From Ruminococcus sp. (GTDB lineage: Bacteria > Bacillota_A > Clostridia > Oscillospirales > Ruminococcaceae), in assembly GCF_016283395.1 (NCBI RefSeq), contig NZ_JAEEMU010000033.1, positions 214,499 to 278,498 on the forward strand: a stretch of DNA of 64,000 bases, in the 5' to 3' direction. The notes under the pieces are model-generated. The model ran no database searches. It saw nothing but the letters and a program-made list of their open reading frames with translations, and was not told the DNA's origin. Numbering within the stretch: the first letter of the stretch is position 1; every line of letters begins with the position of its first letter. Both the position numbers and the translations under genes were made by a program. This document shows, piece after piece, positions 46,201 to 53,747 of this stretch.

Positions 46201-46711
46201 CAAGACTATCGGCAGCAATTCATTCTATAACTGCTCAGGTCTTGAAACACTTTACTACACAGGTACTGAGGAAACATGGCCAAACATTGCTATCGGCGGC
46301 GGCAATACTGCTATCGACGGCAAGGTGGTTTGCCTCGGTGCTAAGATCATCAATCATCCTGTCGGCGCAATTGCTGAGGACGGAAGCGATGTTGAATTCA
46401 CTGTTGAAGCAGAGGGTGAAGACCTTCTCTACAGCTGGTCCTACTCTGTACAGAGCGGTATCAACTGGCAGGATATAAGAAACAAGAACTCCGATCCTTC
46501 AACTTTAGTTGTTCCTGCAAGTGCAGATAACAATGGTTATTCTTATCAGTGTATGATCGTCGACAAGTACGGCAATCAGATCTTCTCAGATGCTGCTAAG
46601 CTCACAGTTGTTCCTGCTGAGGATAAAACTCAGGAAACAGAAACACCTGATGAAACAGAAACAGTTATCGAAACCGAATCTGAGGAAAACGAAGAAGACA
46701 CAGCTGCATGA
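40277..46711 (+). CDS. Very large secreted BspA-type leucine-rich repeat protein
   Basis: Protein of 2144 residues. A signal peptide (MIKRVIAGALSAALCTTMVL) is followed by a beta-rich region of about 700 residues with amphipathic strands (LSGDIPLGNSGISLGAEAGVS; KGITVKLEGEAFVGIKLSASL), a Ser/Thr linker (about 710-750), then BspA/LRR_5 repeats (TSIGNNSFYNCSSLEF; VESVGDSAFRYCTSI). The LRR part is built of a 188-residue (564-base) unit in tandem: the PSGIPAT-like site recurs at 43271, 43835, 44399, 44963, 45527 and 46091, exactly 564 apart. It ends in an Ig-like domain (LLYSWSYSVQSGINWQDI) and an acidic tail rich in Glu/Thr. No LPXTG or dockerin is seen. BspA-type proteins are surface adhesins; a ligand cannot be named. 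Confidence 0.9.
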   Translation: MIKRVIAGALSAALCTTMVLSNGNKFITSIDPESKNNASIDRVSNLDFESSNSLGNFITHAAEEDQTVKKLANTDVSDSDYMVTGLDYDPATGKIVVTSTQPYDSKFVITFVDEKNGELFASVEGTAEAGRLKRSEASVDASKLGEYFIIKVQLFDLFNHPVGDTFVVKKYTEEVADILSKTTKDFSQDRVVNFDDDETNNFVVLSDDTVIAESADGKNELVSSDFDNNVFVFSNADDTVKNLEKGEFFYIQPSPEAIVSIAVEDVKIDGDTVTVSGNSNIDDMLAFVKFESHSDPRDAVLDMETADEGIVRTDTDFEETGVMTFDMAQYLLSYSKTASESFTLSGDIPLGNSGISLGAEAGVSFTQSFEFYKEWGYTYAYFELSTEFSFSIQLSADNGDNDVLKNLKEKECEPRIGSVVIPTGIPGATVKISVDFVLELEGSLGVTFSGTTTHGFQYDTDDGMEPIDKTEEKSKGITVKLEGEAFVGIKLSASLDAVDLGFITLLEFSLYAKAGLDITGSLEFSYAKSGESKSFSNTAFVCFDTSGDTKHACDTCLSGDVSFVVTAGVEFKCLKIVDIECEIASFSIKLFDWYLSLDNLGLVAGAAGLPASWIAAAGLAKFGIGSCPNIAYKTTFNVTATNSDGDTFTPNVEIIVDGDVSTGVVGGSNVVVYCKSGSHTVDVIIDGKNVKHTSFHINNKTKELNYSFDLSDEGNYSSDGASSSDGAPIVTTTATTNHVKRSVTTAKAPDPDHYCLESGSLGDHIVYMLYPTGYMYIFGHGDMYDFNYTPIRNISKVKNVVMENYDTEHGYVINNIGASVFYGGSNIETVEMPKSVKSFGDAAFYNCSKFNHIIYDHEHDDDPESFVLPYDTTYIGNNAFYNCSSAKFGDVKFADTLTYIGSSAFYNCVGITGITVPKTVTSIGDSAFRYCTSMVYADVKDGVGNIERAAFANCTALESLTLPYAGRSLAEVNEGESPYPVSFLFYYSGTGTYSGYYSGIPATLTNIVITGGTRVPDNAFYGFTSLKTISLPESVTSIGNNSFYNCSSLEFNKGLMTNKLVSIGHSAFYNCCSAKFDNIEFPTSLKTIGNSAFYNCTGITSLYIPGTVESVGDSAFRYCTSIKSIVVDNGVGTLSRAVFANCTSLESLTLPYAGLNLAEVNEGESPYPVSFLFYYSGTGTYSGYYSGIPAKLSKIAITGGTRVPDNSFYGFTSLKTISLPESVTSIGNNSFFNCTSLEFNKELMTNKLVSIGHSAFYNCNSAKFDNIDFPTSLKTIGNSAFYNCTGITNITIPGTVESVGDSAFRYCSSIKSIVVDKGVGTLSRAVFANCTSLESLTLPYAGLNLAEVNEGDSPYPVSFLFYYSGTGTYSGYYSGIPATLTNIVITGGNKVPNNSFYGFTSLKTISLPESVTYIGSNAFFNCTSLEFNEGLMTNKLTAIGSSAFYNCNSAKFNNICFPTSLTTIGNSAFYNCTGITSIIIPGTVKTIGDSAFRYCSNIKKAVVEDGVESISRAVFANCTSLESLTLPYAGTSLEEVNKEDSNCPVSYLFYYGGEGTYSGYYGGIPATLTSITITGGTRVPDNAFYGFTNLVNATLPSGLDSIGNNAFYNCSNLEFSKGLMTNDLETIGNAAFYNCSSANFNNIEFPTSLRTIGNSAFYNCKGITSIIIPGTVKAIGDSAFRYCSNMEEVVVENGVESLNRAVFANCTSLESLTLPFAGTSLDEVNGDGSTSCVSFLFYYGGEGTYSGYYSGIPATLANVTITGGNKIPSYAFYGFSKLKHISISDSVTSIGNNAFYNCSDLEFDTDIFKNRLESIGNDAFYNCSSAKFGDIEFQPPLSYIGSSAFYNCTGITSIYVNGTVETVGDSAFRYCTGMTTAVIDNGTGKIERAAFANCTALESLTLPYAGTSLDDVNAENSSSAVSYLFYYSGAGTYSGYYSGIPATLTDITITGGERIPNNAFYGLSKVSSITIPNKIKTIGSNSFYNCSGLETLYYTGTEETWPNIAIGGGNTAIDGKVVCLGAKIINHPVGAIAEDGSDVEFTVEAEGEDLLYSWSYSVQSGINWQDIRNKNSDPSTLVVPASADNNGYSYQCMIVDKYGNQIFSDAAKLTVVPAEDKTQETETPDETETVIETESEENEEDTAA
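42880..46220 (+). repeat. 564-base tandem coding repeat (six units)
   Basis: Internal to the LRR gene. Units share ACATCTATAGGAAACAAT-type LRR cores and the spacer encoding FYYSGTGTYSGYYSGIPA. Landmarks recur at 43271, 43835, 44399, 44963, 45527 and 46091 with no length change. Units 1-3 are nearly identical in the spacer; units 4-6 are more diverged (GGEGTYSGYYGG, SGAGTYSGYYSG). Confidence 0.9.
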
Positions 46712-46754
46712 TATCTTCTCTGAAAGACAGATATCATAAAGCAAAATATCAATA

Positions 46755-46797
46755 AAAAGATCTCCCGTGTTACGGCAAGTACACGGGAGATCTTTTC
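46755..46797 (+). terminator. Terminator of the LRR gene
   Basis: AAAGATCTCCCGTGT, loop TACGGCAAGT, ACACGGGAGATCTTTT: a perfect 15-bp stem with T run. Confidence 0.92.
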
Positions 46798-46882
46798 TGC
46801 GTTTTTAGTTGTAATATAATAAATACGATATGTCATAGAACGATCAATTATTAAATTATTATAAATATTACCTGAAATAATA

Positions 46883-46911
46883 TTGACATTTGTTTAAACG
46901 AGCAGTATAAT
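46883..46911 (+). promoter_or_regulatory. Promoter of the CHAP-like/dockerin/LRR gene
   Basis: TTGACA (46883-46888), 17 bases, TATAAT (46906-46911); the ATG with GGAGG follows at 46964. Confidence 0.9.
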
Positions 46912-46963
46912 AATATTGCTATTAATATTAGCAAATTATCTATTAATTCAGGAGGAAAAACAC

Positions 46964-48796
46964 ATGAAACTATTTAAGCACTTGACTTCAGCAACGCTCG
47001 CACTGACAGTTGCAGCAGGCGCAGCAGCTGCATCTATCCCTGCAAAAGCAGATGCAGCAGACGGACAAATCATCTATGATACTGTTCTCAACGAATGGCA
47101 GCAGCGTATCGACGCAGAAATGGTAAAGTTTCCGCATCTTTCATACTGGAACTACAAACAGACAGGTGTGATCAGTGAGGATACCTATTCCGAATACACA
47201 CCTGACAAAAGGTACAGATCCTACCTTACCGAAGAAAAAGTAAAAGGATTAAATTATGACAGCAAATTCTTCTGCCGCAAGGCATATTACACAGACTGGA
47301 CAAAAACTACAGAACCGGAAGTTGACAACGGTGAATGTGTAGGATTTGCACGAAAGCTTTCCAATGATATATGGGGACCTGTTGTACTTATCCGTCACAA
47401 AGTAAAAAAGAACACTTATGGTGCAAACAGCAATCAGGATCCAATGGCTGAGGACTATATACCTCAGATAGGTGATATCGTTCGTCTGGATTACAAGGTA
47501 TCGACAAGTAAGGGCGATAAAACTCCCGGACACAGTATCTTTATTACTGATATCGATTCAAACGGTAAAATTACTTTTGCAGAGTGTAACGGTGAAATGA
47601 ACGATTGCCAGATACGCTGGGGACGTGACCGCTATTATCACGCACTCAACTGGAAAGCTGTTGATCTTCCGGACCAAAACGGTAACCCTGTTAATATGAT
47701 CATGTTTACAGGCAATACAAACTCTCAGGCAACTGTTACAAGAGAATTCTTCCTTGATCACGCAACATATTTCGAGCGTCCCGGCATCGCAGGCGATCTT
47801 AACTTTGACGGTCAGTTCACCGGTGAAGACGCAGAAATATTTGAAAGTACTGTTATGTATAACGGCTATACAAGCAACTCAGATCAGGCTCCATTAGCTT
47901 TCTATGATGTTAACGGCGACGGATACGTAAATGATGCTGATATCAACGCGATCCGTTACGGCAATCCTGAACGCAGACTTGTTAAGCTCAGTGAAATTTA
48001 TAGTGACGTAAAATGCAAGTGGAACCGTATTAACAATGTAAGCGGATTCCGTTTTACTGACGGCTGCTACTATGTCAAGAACAACATTGGCGGAGTTTCA
48101 TGGATCGGTACTGTTGATTCAGAACTTACCAGCGTTTCTGTTCCGTCAAGAGTATATTCTTCAAACGACAACTGCTGGTACACCGTTAATGAGATAGGTT
48201 ACTATTCACAATTCAACAACAGTGGAAACAGATATCCTACCTGCACAGAAAATTGCGGCATAAAAACACTTACTATCCCTGATACTGTAAAGAGGATACA
48301 TGAATATGCTTTCTCAAAGGGCGCACTTACAACTCTTAAATTTGCAGGTAATAATTCTCAGCTTGAAGAGATAGACCAGTGTGCTTTTTCTAACTGCAAA
48401 TCACTCAGAACACTCGATCTTCGCCCTGCTAAAAATCTGAAGGTTATAGGTGCATTTGCATTTGACGGCTGCTCCAATCTCAATTACATAGACCTTCCTT
48501 ATACAAAGCAGAATCTTTCACTTGGTACTTTCATGAACAGTGCAACCAGTCAGAGTATTTTCGGCAGCAATTTGACAAAAACCATTACACTGTATATCAA
48601 TGATGAAGACAGGACCCTCACATCATCAAGCACTATCCAACCACTGATATTCGGAAGAAGCGACTACGATTACATGAAGAATAATAAAGTAAGAGTATAC
48701 GGCAAAATGTTCAGGGCAAAATGCCGTGGTAATAACAACAACTTTATAGATATCGGTCAAAGAGGTATAACAAACGGTTTTCTGTATGTTAACTAA
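46964..48796 (+). CDS. Secreted CHAP-like amidase with dockerin-type repeats and BspA-type LRR
   Basis: Protein of 610 residues; start at MKLFKHLTSATLALT after GGAGG, giving a clean signal peptide ending near SIPAKADA. Residues about 75-250 resemble a CHAP/NlpC-type cysteine peptidase: candidate Cys in NGECVGFARKL, His in TPGHSIFITD, and a polar residue in FAECNGE. Then two calcium-loop repeats of the dockerin kind (GDLNFDGQFTGEDAEIF; FYDVNGDGYVNDADINAIR, about 268-330) and BspA-type LRR units at the C-terminus (IPDTVKRIHEYAFSKGAL; LEEIDQCAFSNCKSL). It may hydrolyse peptidoglycan or bind other cells. If the two repeats are a true dockerin, it would attach to a cohesin scaffold. Confidence 0.82.
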   Translation: MKLFKHLTSATLALTVAAGAAAASIPAKADAADGQIIYDTVLNEWQQRIDAEMVKFPHLSYWNYKQTGVISEDTYSEYTPDKRYRSYLTEEKVKGLNYDSKFFCRKAYYTDWTKTTEPEVDNGECVGFARKLSNDIWGPVVLIRHKVKKNTYGANSNQDPMAEDYIPQIGDIVRLDYKVSTSKGDKTPGHSIFITDIDSNGKITFAECNGEMNDCQIRWGRDRYYHALNWKAVDLPDQNGNPVNMIMFTGNTNSQATVTREFFLDHATYFERPGIAGDLNFDGQFTGEDAEIFESTVMYNGYTSNSDQAPLAFYDVNGDGYVNDADINAIRYGNPERRLVKLSEIYSDVKCKWNRINNVSGFRFTDGCYYVKNNIGGVSWIGTVDSELTSVSVPSRVYSSNDNCWYTVNEIGYYSQFNNSGNRYPTCTENCGIKTLTIPDTVKRIHEYAFSKGALTTLKFAGNNSQLEEIDQCAFSNCKSLRTLDLRPAKNLKVIGAFAFDGCSNLNYIDLPYTKQNLSLGTFMNSATSQSIFGSNLTKTITLYINDEDRTLTSSSTIQPLIFGRSDYDYMKNNKVRVYGKMFRAKCRGNNNNFIDIGQRGITNGFLYVN

Positions 48797-48802
48797 GACA
48801 AA

Positions 48803-48837
48803 AATAGGGACTTTCCGAACGGAAAGTCCCTATTAGT
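48803..48837 (+). terminator. Terminator after the CHAP/LRR gene
   Basis: ATAGGGACTTTCC, loop GAAC, GGAAAGTCCCTAT, then TAGTTTT: a perfect 13-bp stem. Confidence 0.9.
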
Positions 48838-48852
48838 TTTAAAGCCTATATA

Positions 48853-49035
48853 TTATTTATTATTATCATTATCTTCCGGCCAGGGCGACGTATAGTGAAA
48901 TTTGCCTGAGTTCATATCCATAGCTACATAATCATCTAAACGCCTCATTAAATTGCCCTTGGAATCCATGCCCATTTTATTGTCAAACGGCATTATAAAA
49001 TCATTATCATTATAATCAAAAACTGCTGCACACAT
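48853..49035 (-). CDS. Small hypothetical protein
   Basis: Protein of 60 residues, unrecognised, rich in Asp, Asn and Met (FDYNDNDFIMPFDNKMGMDSKG; DDYVAMDMNSGKFHYTSP). No signal peptide, no cysteine motif. It is supported by a strong AAGGAGG site 7 bases before the ATG and a consensus promoter upstream, so it is likely real despite its length. Confidence 0.72.
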   Translation of the reverse strand: MCAAVFDYNDNDFIMPFDNKMGMDSKGNLMRRLDDYVAMDMNSGKFHYTSPWPEDNDNNK

Positions 49036-49160
49036 ATCGGATCCTCCTTCTTATAGCTTTGGATCTGCCATTAACGGAAATACGCGCATTATCATAGCTG
49101 TTTTTATTCAATAAACATTTAAATCACCCCTATACAAGTTCTGCTTTATATTGTATATTT

Positions 49161-49189
49161 ATTATATCACATTTCCACATATTTGTCAA
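49161..49189 (-). promoter_or_regulatory. Promoter of the small protein gene
   Basis: Reverse strand TTGACA (49184-49189), 17 bases, TATAAT (49161-49166), leaving about 120 bases of leader with no clear structure. Confidence 0.85.
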
Positions 49190-49254
49190 TATATAGTTTG
49201 ATATGCACAATCAGCATTAAGAAGGATAATTTATCAGCAGTTTCAGACGCGATC

Positions 49255-49899
49255 TTATTTTCTGCGCTTATTGTCAGCTTCTACAGAGCACTTCCAAGTC
49301 TTATTCAGTCCCTTTTTTGCTCTTACGCTGCTTACTGCGCAGCCTACTGCTTCGTAAAGCACTTCCGTACCGCAGCAGTCAGCATGATAGTCAACTGCAT
49401 TCTCAGCTCTGATACCGATAGAGCCTGCGGTCTCGGCAGCATCGATATTAGCTCCGAGGAAAACGAACTCCCAGCCCTTTTCCTCCTGCACTTTTTCGAT
49501 GAGCTTCTTCACGTCCTTGTGGCTGTACTTTCTGCTGGCGTTCTCCATACCGTCAGTTGTAATAACAAACAGCGTCTTTTCGGGCACGTCCTCTTCACGG
49601 GCATACTTATGGATATTTGCGATGTGGTGAACTGCGTCACCAACTGCGTCAAGAAGAGCAGTACAGCCTGAGGGAACATAATCCCTGTCGGTAAGCTTTG
49701 GAACGTCATTCAGCTTCACTCTGTCATGTATCACTTTGGAATCATTGCTGAAAAATACCGTTGATACAAGTGCTTCGCCCTCTTCTTTCTTCTGCTTTGC
49801 AATAAGGGAATTGAAGCCGCCGATAGTATCAGCTGTAAGTCCGCTCATTGAGCCGCTCTCGTCAAGGATAAATACCAGTTCAGTTAAGTTCTTTTTCAT
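49255..49899 (-). CDS. von Willebrand factor A domain protein
   Basis: Protein of 214 residues with no signal peptide. The start is at MKKNLTELVFIL after GGAGG. A full metal-ion-dependent adhesion site is seen: DESGSMS (about 11-17), Thr in SGCTALLD (about 78) and FVITTDGMEN (about 112-121). Cytosolic vWA proteins of this type often act with chaperone-like ATPases or in TerY-like tellurite and stress systems; the partner is not visible. It lies downstream of a macro-domain gene, and an inverted repeat TACTGTAATTACAGTA occurs about 55 bases upstream. Confidence 0.88.
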   Translation of the reverse strand: MKKNLTELVFILDESGSMSGLTADTIGGFNSLIAKQKKEEGEALVSTVFFSNDSKVIHDRVKLNDVPKLTDRDYVPSGCTALLDAVGDAVHHIANIHKYAREEDVPEKTLFVITTDGMENASRKYSHKDVKKLIEKVQEEKGWEFVFLGANIDAAETAGSIGIRAENAVDYHADCCGTEVLYEAVGCAVSSVRAKKGLNKTWKCSVEADNKRRK

Positions 49900-49950
49900 A
49901 ATAAAACCTCCGTTTTGATGTATTTTGCGGAACCGCTTTTGCGTTTCCTT

Positions 49951-49966
49951 TACTGTAATTACAGTA
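49951..49966. promoter_or_regulatory. Perfect 16-bp palindrome upstream of the vWA gene
   Basis: TACTGTAATTACAGTA is its own reverse complement, about 55 bases before the vWA ATG, and a TATACT-like -10 overlaps its edge on the reverse strand. It probably binds a dimeric regulator. Its inner TAATTA differs from the ATTACA-N4-TGTAAT boxes elsewhere. Confidence 0.6.
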
Positions 49967-50009
49967 TACATCATCACGGAGGTATTTTGGTCGCTTCAAA
50001 GGCGACAAA

Positions 50010-51071
50010 TCACGAACCTATCAAACTCTGGTCAAAGGCGAACAGTGCCTCGTTTATCTCGTAGATATTATAATTGCTGTGCTCGATAAAATAGCGGATT
50101 ATCAGGTCGAATTTCAGACTGTCCGACAGTGCAAAGCCCGCCTTTTTCAACAGTTCTTCCGTTTCACTGAGGTCAAGTTCAAGAGCTACTGCAAAAGCCA
50201 CAGCGGTCTGCTTTTTAGGCTTGTAGTTCTTGTCGCTGCGAATTTTTGAAAAGAGCTTGCGGTCAATATTGGCTTTTTTATAGGTCTCAACGTCTGTCAT
50301 GCCCTTTTCGTCTATGAGCCGCAGCAGAGCTTCCGAGAAAGACTCGTCATGTGCTTTGAGCATATTTTCAAGGTCAGCACTTGTTTCACAGCAAGCATCT
50401 TCTTCGAGCATGATATTTGCGGAGCTTTCTTTCATGCTCTCCTTTTTTCTGCCGAATAACAAGCCTGGTTTAGCACTTGAAAACTGGTGCATTTCGACTG
50501 CACCAGGTCTGCCCCTGTTTCTTCTGTCATGTTCAGCACATTTCTTTGCGTAAGCATCGCTTATATACTGCCTTATTTCGCCGACAATGCCCGAGCTTAC
50601 TTCAAAGGAGTCCTTATCGAATATGACAAGTGTTATCTCCATATCATTTTCTTCAAGGAAGCTTCTGAATTCGGACACAGCCGCGTCCAGAGCCTTGTCC
50701 TTGGGATATCCGTATATCCCCGAGGAAATAAGGGGAAAAGCCACGCTCTCGCAGCCCTTTTCCTTTGCAAGCTCAAGGGAATTCCTGTAGCATGAGCGCA
50801 GGAGCTCTTCCTCGCCGCGGTCGCCGCCGTGCCACACAGGACCTACCGTATGTATGATATATTTGCAGTCAAGAGCATAGCCTTTTGTAAGCTTTGCCTG
50901 ACCTGTTTTGCAGCCGCCGAGAGTCCGACATTCCGCAAGGAGCTGCGGACCTGCCGCATGATGTATAGCTCCGTCAACTCCGCCTCCCCCAAGCAGTGAG
51001 GAATTTGCAGCGTTTACTATGGCATCGGCTTTGACTTTGGTTATATCGTTCCTGATGATATTGAAAGGCAT
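50010..51071 (-). CDS. Macro-domain ADP-ribose hydrolase-like protein with C-terminal helical domain
   Basis: Protein of 353 residues; start at [10 protein letters not shown] after GGAGG. The N-terminal macro domain (about 1-170) has the ADP-ribose-binding residues in [22 protein letters not shown] and [15 protein letters not shown], as in O-acetyl-ADP-ribose deacetylases and MacroD proteins. A charged linker (about 185-250) leads to a helical C-terminal domain ([51 protein letters not shown] in pieces), which looks like a helix-turn-helix of the XRE type. It may therefore tie ADP-ribose signalling to gene control. The vWA gene follows 110 bases on; the two may form a transcript or be separately driven. 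Confidence 0.87.
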   Translation of the reverse strand: MPFNIIRNDITKVKADAIVNAANSSLLGGGGVDGAIHHAAGPQLLAECRTLGGCKTGQAKLTKGYALDCKYIIHTVGPVWHGGDRGEEELLRSCYRNSLELAKEKGCESVAFPLISSGIYGYPKDKALDAAVSEFRSFLEENDMEITLVIFDKDSFEVSSGIVGEIRQYISDAYAKKCAEHDRRNRGRPGAVEMHQFSSAKPGLLFGRKKESMKESSANIMLEEDACCETSADLENMLKAHDESFSEALLRLIDEKGMTDVETYKKANIDRKLFSKIRSDKNYKPKKQTAVAFAVALELDLSETEELLKKAGFALSDSLKFDLIIRYFIEHSNYNIYEINEALFAFDQSLIGS

Positions 51072-51243
51072 ACAAGCGACCTCCTTTTCACTCTGATTTA
51101 TAAAATTATACCATATCTGACGCAGATTATCAATACTTATGCCGATATACAGCATTGCCTGTATACGCATATGAACTATCTGTTATCTTTGATTTTTTGT
51201 ATTGTATTTGCAGCAAAAATGTGCTATTATATAAAGTAAGTTG

Positions 51244-52845
51244 TTATTCAACGGGCAGAGTGAACATAAATGAAGTTCCCTTGCCCACTTCGCTCTCAGC
51301 CCATATCCTGCCGCCGTGGGACTCGACTATGAACTTGCATATAAACAAGCCAAGTCCAGTGCCTGTTTCGGAGTGCTTTCCCTTGTAGTAACGCTCCCAG
51401 ATATGCGGCATATCCTCTTCGGAGATACCGCTTCCCGTATCTTTTACGGTAGCTTTGATAAAATTGTCCTCTTTTTCTGCCTTTACGAGTATCGTACCGT
51501 TTTTCGTATGCTTGAGAGCGTTGGAGATAAGATTTACGAATACACGCTGCAATCTCGAACTGTCAGCCTTTACCTGCGGCAATTCAAGCGGAATACGAAG
51601 TGCGAGCCTGTTGTTGTTCTTGTTGAGCACGGCAAAATAGGTCTCAATGGTCTCGCGCACAAGGCTGTCCAGATCGCAGGGAGTAAGCTCCAGCATCATT
51701 CTGCCTTCCTCTATTCGGGTTGCGTCGAGTATCTGCGTTACCATAAGAGCCATACGGTTGGCTTCCGACGAGATACGTTTCAGTTTTTCCTGTACAAGTG
51801 CGGTATCACCGCTGTTTATAAGCTCCATTTCAGCATTCTGAGCATAGCCTGACATAGCTGCCAAAGGAGTTTTCAACTCGTGGGAAGCATCTGATAGGAA
51901 GGCTGTTTTCATTGCGTTTACCTTTATCAGCAGGTCATGCTCGGAAACAATGGGATCTGACAATTTCTTGGAAAGAATTACAAATACAATGGTGAAAAGG
52001 ATCAGAACTCCGATTATCGAACTTACCATGATGAAAATGTACTTTTTGAAGAGATCGTCCATGTAACCCAGAAGTTCGGCGTTCTTTGCATTTACGCTTT
52101 CCTTTACAGGAACGATCCAGTCATTTACATCGTACATGACTACTCCAAAACAATGTTTGTAATATGAAATTGTAGAAGTATTAGTCCATGCAATAATATA
52201 TCCGTTTCCGTTTTTTGTGTAAGCACCGCGTTCTTCATTAAAATGCTCATACATATAGTCGGAAAGATCAGGCTGATCTTCGTAATAATCCGATTCATAC
52301 AGCTTGCGTTCATACGAAGAAGGCGAATGTATAGTATTATCACTGTTAAATGCAGCAAATACCTCGTCCATATCATAGACTGATTCATCAAAAAATGTCA
52401 GGCTGTAGGTCTGAAATGTTACACCGTCAAAAGTAAAAAAGAAGCGAGGATCGTCACTTGACAGCTCAGCCTGTGCCTGATTTCGCAGAAAGAAGCGCAT
52501 ATTTCTTTCAATACCCTCAACTTCACGCCAATTGGCATTTACATCAAACGGCTCAAAATCGTCAAATTCTTCATTGTATAAACATTCAGACATATATGAA
52601 GCGCTGCACAGGTTGTTCAGCTCCATCTGCAAAGAAGATACAAGCTGCTGATAGTAAATGTCAGCGGTCGTATTGAAAGTCTCATCGGTAAGCTTTGAAG
52701 TATTTGTGGTGACTGCATCGGCGGTCTTTCGATAAACCATATTAAAGATGAGAGTACATATAACCAAAACTGTCATAAGACAAATTATCATAGTCACTAA
52801 AAGCCGCCGCCTGAGTGTGCGGCTCTTGGATAAATTCTTTTTCAT
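51244..52845 (-). CDS. Sensor histidine kinase of a two-component system
   Basis: Membrane kinase of 533 residues. Two membrane helices (about 14-37 and 273-298) flank an extracellular sensor domain of about 230 residues with no named fold. The kinase part has the H box SDASHELKTPLAAMSG (about 335), N box NLISNALKHTKNG, G1 KDTGSGIS, F box HIWERYYKG and G2 GTGLGLFICK. The gene is divergent from the response regulator at 52976 and shares its control region, where an ATTACA-N4-TGTAAT box lies. AAAGGAG precedes the ATG. The signal is unknown. Confidence 0.95.
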   Translation of the reverse strand: MKKNLSKSRTLRRRLLVTMIICLMTVLVICTLIFNMVYRKTADAVTTNTSKLTDETFNTTADIYYQQLVSSLQMELNNLCSASYMSECLYNEEFDDFEPFDVNANWREVEGIERNMRFFLRNQAQAELSSDDPRFFFTFDGVTFQTYSLTFFDESVYDMDEVFAAFNSDNTIHSPSSYERKLYESDYYEDQPDLSDYMYEHFNEERGAYTKNGNGYIIAWTNTSTISYYKHCFGVVMYDVNDWIVPVKESVNAKNAELLGYMDDLFKKYIFIMVSSIIGVLILFTIVFVILSKKLSDPIVSEHDLLIKVNAMKTAFLSDASHELKTPLAAMSGYAQNAEMELINSGDTALVQEKLKRISSEANRMALMVTQILDATRIEEGRMMLELTPCDLDSLVRETIETYFAVLNKNNNRLALRIPLELPQVKADSSRLQRVFVNLISNALKHTKNGTILVKAEKEDNFIKATVKDTGSGISEEDMPHIWERYYKGKHSETGTGLGLFICKFIVESHGGRIWAESEVGKGTSFMFTLPVE

Positions 52846-52910
52846 CTCATTCTGCTCCTTTCAGGATATAATTGCCTGATCTGTAAGGGCGTATAATTTC
52901 CTTTAATAAC

Positions 52911-52959
52911 ATTATACCACATATTTATGAATAAGTGAACAAAATTACAGGATTGTAAT
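52911..52959. promoter_or_regulatory. Divergent control region of the two-component system with ATTACA-N4-TGTAAT box
   Basis: Box ATTACA-GGAT-TGTAAT at 52944-52959, in front of the response regulator ATG. On the reverse strand a -10 TATAAT (52911-52916) for the kinase follows with a weak -35 TTCACT (52934-52939). The box also occurs at 57934-57949, 59052-59067 and 60107-60122. Confidence 0.65.
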
Positions 52960-52975
52960 CACAGGGGGATACATT

Positions 52976-53662
52976 ATGTCACACATATTATTAGTAGAAG
53001 ACGACTCAGACATCATGCGTATCAACAGAACATTTCTCGAAAATGAGGGATATACCGTACATTGTGCGGACTCGGTACAGACCGCATCGTTTATGCTGGA
53101 GGAGTGCGTCCCCGATCTTGTGCTCCTTGACGTTATGCTGCCTGACGGCGACGGTATGGATTTCTGCAAGATACTGCGGCAGAAAACACAAGCTCCTGTT
53201 ATATTCCTTACAGCCCGTGACGAGAACGACAGCGTTGTAATGGGCTTCAGAAGCGGCGGTGACGACTACATAACCAAGCCCTACGACCTTAACGTACTAA
53301 AGGCGCGTATAGAAGCTCAGCTGCGCCGCAATGTCAAGCAGTCTCCACAACACCCGAAGATAGAGCTTCCTTATCTTACTGTAGACCTTTTTGCGGGAAC
53401 TGCAACGCTTGACGGCAATGAATACTCCCTGCCGCAGCGTGAATTGCAGATACTGTATATGCTGGCTTCGCAGATAGGCTCGCGTACAAGCTATCACGAC
53501 ATATACAAGACTATTTACGGCTGCGACATGGAGGACAGCAAAAATACCATAAGGGTAAATATATCCCGTCTGAAAAAGCATCTGAATATGGACGATATGA
53601 GCACATATGAGATAGCGTCCACCTCCGAGGGAGAGTACGTTCTGAGACGTGTCATGTTTTGA
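52976..53662 (+). CDS. OmpR-family response regulator
   Basis: Regulator of 228 residues. The receiver domain has acidic pocket VEDDSD, phosphoacceptor Asp in LVLLDVMLPDGDG (about 51) and Lys in YITKPYD (about 101). The C-terminal winged helix (about 130-228) has LPQRELQILYMLAS and NTIRVNISRLKKHL. The box ATTACA-N4-TGTAAT lies 16 bases upstream, so the gene may be autoregulated. It is followed 85 bases later by a lipoprotein gene in the same direction, probably co-transcribed. Confidence 0.95.
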   Translation: MSHILLVEDDSDIMRINRTFLENEGYTVHCADSVQTASFMLEECVPDLVLLDVMLPDGDGMDFCKILRQKTQAPVIFLTARDENDSVVMGFRSGGDDYITKPYDLNVLKARIEAQLRRNVKQSPQHPKIELPYLTVDLFAGTATLDGNEYSLPQRELQILYMLASQIGSRTSYHDIYKTIYGCDMEDSKNTIRVNISRLKKHLNMDDMSTYEIASTSEGEYVLRRVMF

Positions 53663-53747
53663 AAGCCTTTCCTGACTGCAATATGCTTTCTCAGACAATG
53701 AACATATATCCCGGAATAAAAAGTATAAAAGGAATGTGATAGCTGAT

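Noticed and set aside
42880..46220. Regular repeats as a possible CRISPR array
   Set aside because: The unit is 564 bases and codes for LRR protein in one frame; there are no 25-40 base repeats with unique spacers.
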